Source: Spirochaetota bacterium (GTDB taxonomy: Bacteria; Spirochaetota; Spirochaetia; SPDA01; JAJSAL01). Taken from it: DNA of 44,604 nucleotides. Every line of letters starts with the position of its first letter. The stretch's first letter is position 1. The stretch is from positions 1-44,604 of the forward strand of contig JAJSAL010000013.1 of the NCBI GenBank assembly GCA_024274705.1, read 5' to 3'. Shown one piece after another: positions 43,995 to 44,604 of the stretch. The notes beneath the pieces are model-generated. The model ran no database searches, was not told where the DNA came from, and saw only the letters and a list, made by a program, of their open reading frames with translations. The position numbers were made by a program, and so were the translations under genes.

Positions 43995-44504
43995 ATGCAC
44001 ATACTGGTTATAGAAGATGAGAAGAAGATAGCCAAGGCAATAAAAGAAGGGCTGTAAACTGAGCACTACCAGGTTACGGTTGCGCATACCGGTGAAGAAG
44101 GTTTTTTTCTGCTTAATGCGCAGACGTTTGATTTGGTGGTGCTTGATCTGATGCTTCCAGGCAGGGATGGGATTGAGGTTCTGACCACATTACGAAAGCA
44201 AAGACTTCAGACGCCCGTGTTGATCCTAACGGCAAAAGATTCTGTGGAGGACCGAGTTTTAGGGCTTGACACCGGGGCCGACGACTACCTTATCAAGCCC
44301 TTTGCCTTCCCAGAACTGCTCGCTCGAATTCGGGCGTTGTTAAGGCGTGGAAGGACTGACCAGGTGCTGAGGTTCAAAATAGCCGATTTGGAGATGGATC
44401 TTGTCACACGCAAGGTGATCCGGGGCTGTAAGCTACTACAGCTTACAGCCATGGAATTTGATCTTGTCTTGGTTCAGCGGAAAATGGAATTTTCCGGTTC
44501 TTAA
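43995..44504 (+). pseudogene. Broken OmpR/PhoB-type response regulator
   Basis: From the ATG at 43995 the frame gives HILVIEDEKKIAKAIKEGL, then TAA at 44055-44057 (codon 21), then continues in frame as a receiver domain: LVVLDLMLPGRDG with the phospho-Asp, LILTAKD and DDYLIKPFAFPELLARI. The start of a winged-helix domain follows (ADLEMDLVTRKV, then LTAMEFDL), after which the sequence becomes unrelated and stops at 44504. Both the stop and the loss of the DNA-recognition helix make it non-functional. It resembles heavy-metal regulators of the CusR kind, which would fit copB nearby; this is inference. Confidence 0.8.
44474..44495 (+). repeat. Palindrome at the break of the response regulator
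   Basis: CGGAAAAT and ATTTTCCG form an imperfect 8-bp dyad around GGA (about 44478-44496), exactly where similarity to the winged-helix domain ends. It may mark the end of an inserted or recombined element. Confidence 0.45.
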
Positions 44505-44520
44505 ATAAGCGACTGATGCC

Positions 44521-44552
44521 GGGGGCTCTGCCCCCAACCCCCCGGGGTTTTT
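44521..44552 (+). terminator. GC-rich double hairpin with T run
   Basis: GGGGGC (44521-44526) pairs with GCCCCC (44530-44535) around TCT; CCCCGGGG (44540-44547) follows, then TTTTT (44548-44552). Terminator-like in form. No intact gene precedes it. Confidence 0.45.
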
Positions 44553-44604
44553 CAGGCATATGAGGCAGCTCTGGATATTCTGCAAAATGAGAGGTGGGGA
44601 AGCT

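Noticed and set aside
43428-44087. 219-codon minus-strand frame as one protein
   Set aside because: Only residues about 84-140 match a family; both flanks overlap other coding sequence or are non-coding in character.
1-44604. CRISPR arrays, tRNA or rRNA genes
   Set aside because: No spaced direct repeats and no cloverleaf or rRNA-like sequence were noticed by eye; a covariance-model search would be needed for certainty.

Overview
The window looks like a piece of a free-living spirochaete chromosome (Spirochaetales/Spirochaetaceae), with moderate GC content and genes packed on both strands. That reading is inference. It rests on a P13-like small membrane protein, a long thymidine-kinase-like protein of the type I associate with spirochaetes, a solute-binding protein whose leader ends in AKGAEE, and a full chemotaxis operon. 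No rRNA, tRNA or CRISPR array was seen.

Layout. (1) 1-12.4 kb: a PfkB-family kinase on +, then a minus-strand sugar-uptake locus read right to left: YesM-type sensor kinase, YesN-type AraC regulator, solute-binding protein, two MalF/MalG-type permeases, a GH78 alpha-L-rhamnosidase-like enzyme and the stump of a URO-D family gene. A short-chain dehydrogenase and a DUF985 cupin lie upstream. Together these would sense, import and cut a (probably rhamnose-containing) glycoside. (2) 12.4-16.3 kb: a soluble REC-PAS-HisKA_2 kinase and, facing it, the thymidine-kinase-like protein. (3) 16.5-22.7 kb: a chemotaxis-type operon cheW-mcp-cheY-STAS-cheA-rr-cheB behind a clear sigma-70-like promoter; it has a sensorless membrane-anchored receptor, a STAS protein and a CheA with an extra MshEN-like insert, and no cheR in view.

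(4) 22.7-26.1 kb: an MTH1-like NUDIX hydrolase converging on an internally deleted mutM, an IS256-type transposase remnant, a predicted lipoprotein aminopeptidase, and a vapBC toxin-antitoxin pair whose toxin has Ala where an Asp is expected. (5) 26.2-34.7 kb: purine salvage (mtnP and add, divergent), a DUF212 membrane protein, an exported protein and rhomboid protease, rlmE, an NlpC/P60 lipoprotein gene with an in-frame TAG, a degenerate SDR-like gene, nadE, a bifunctional-nuclease-domain protein and a 63-residue MshEN-like protein. (6) 34.7-39.5 kb: purQ and an unusual-size purL after an exported protein gene.

(7) 39.5-44.6 kb: a stand-alone PTS EIIA, the P13-like protein with its own promoter and terminator, a CopB-type copper ATPase with a His-rich tandem repeat, and then a decayed tail: a DUF302 gene with an in-frame internal deletion, a ferredoxin fragment, and an OmpR-type regulator broken by a stop codon and cut off in its DNA-binding domain next to palindromic, GC-rich sequence.

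The most noteworthy points are the chemotaxis-like cluster with its unusual parts, the MshEN-like domain occurring both inside CheA and alone, and the large number of recent gene losses (mutM, URO-D, NlpC/P60, DUF302, response regulator).
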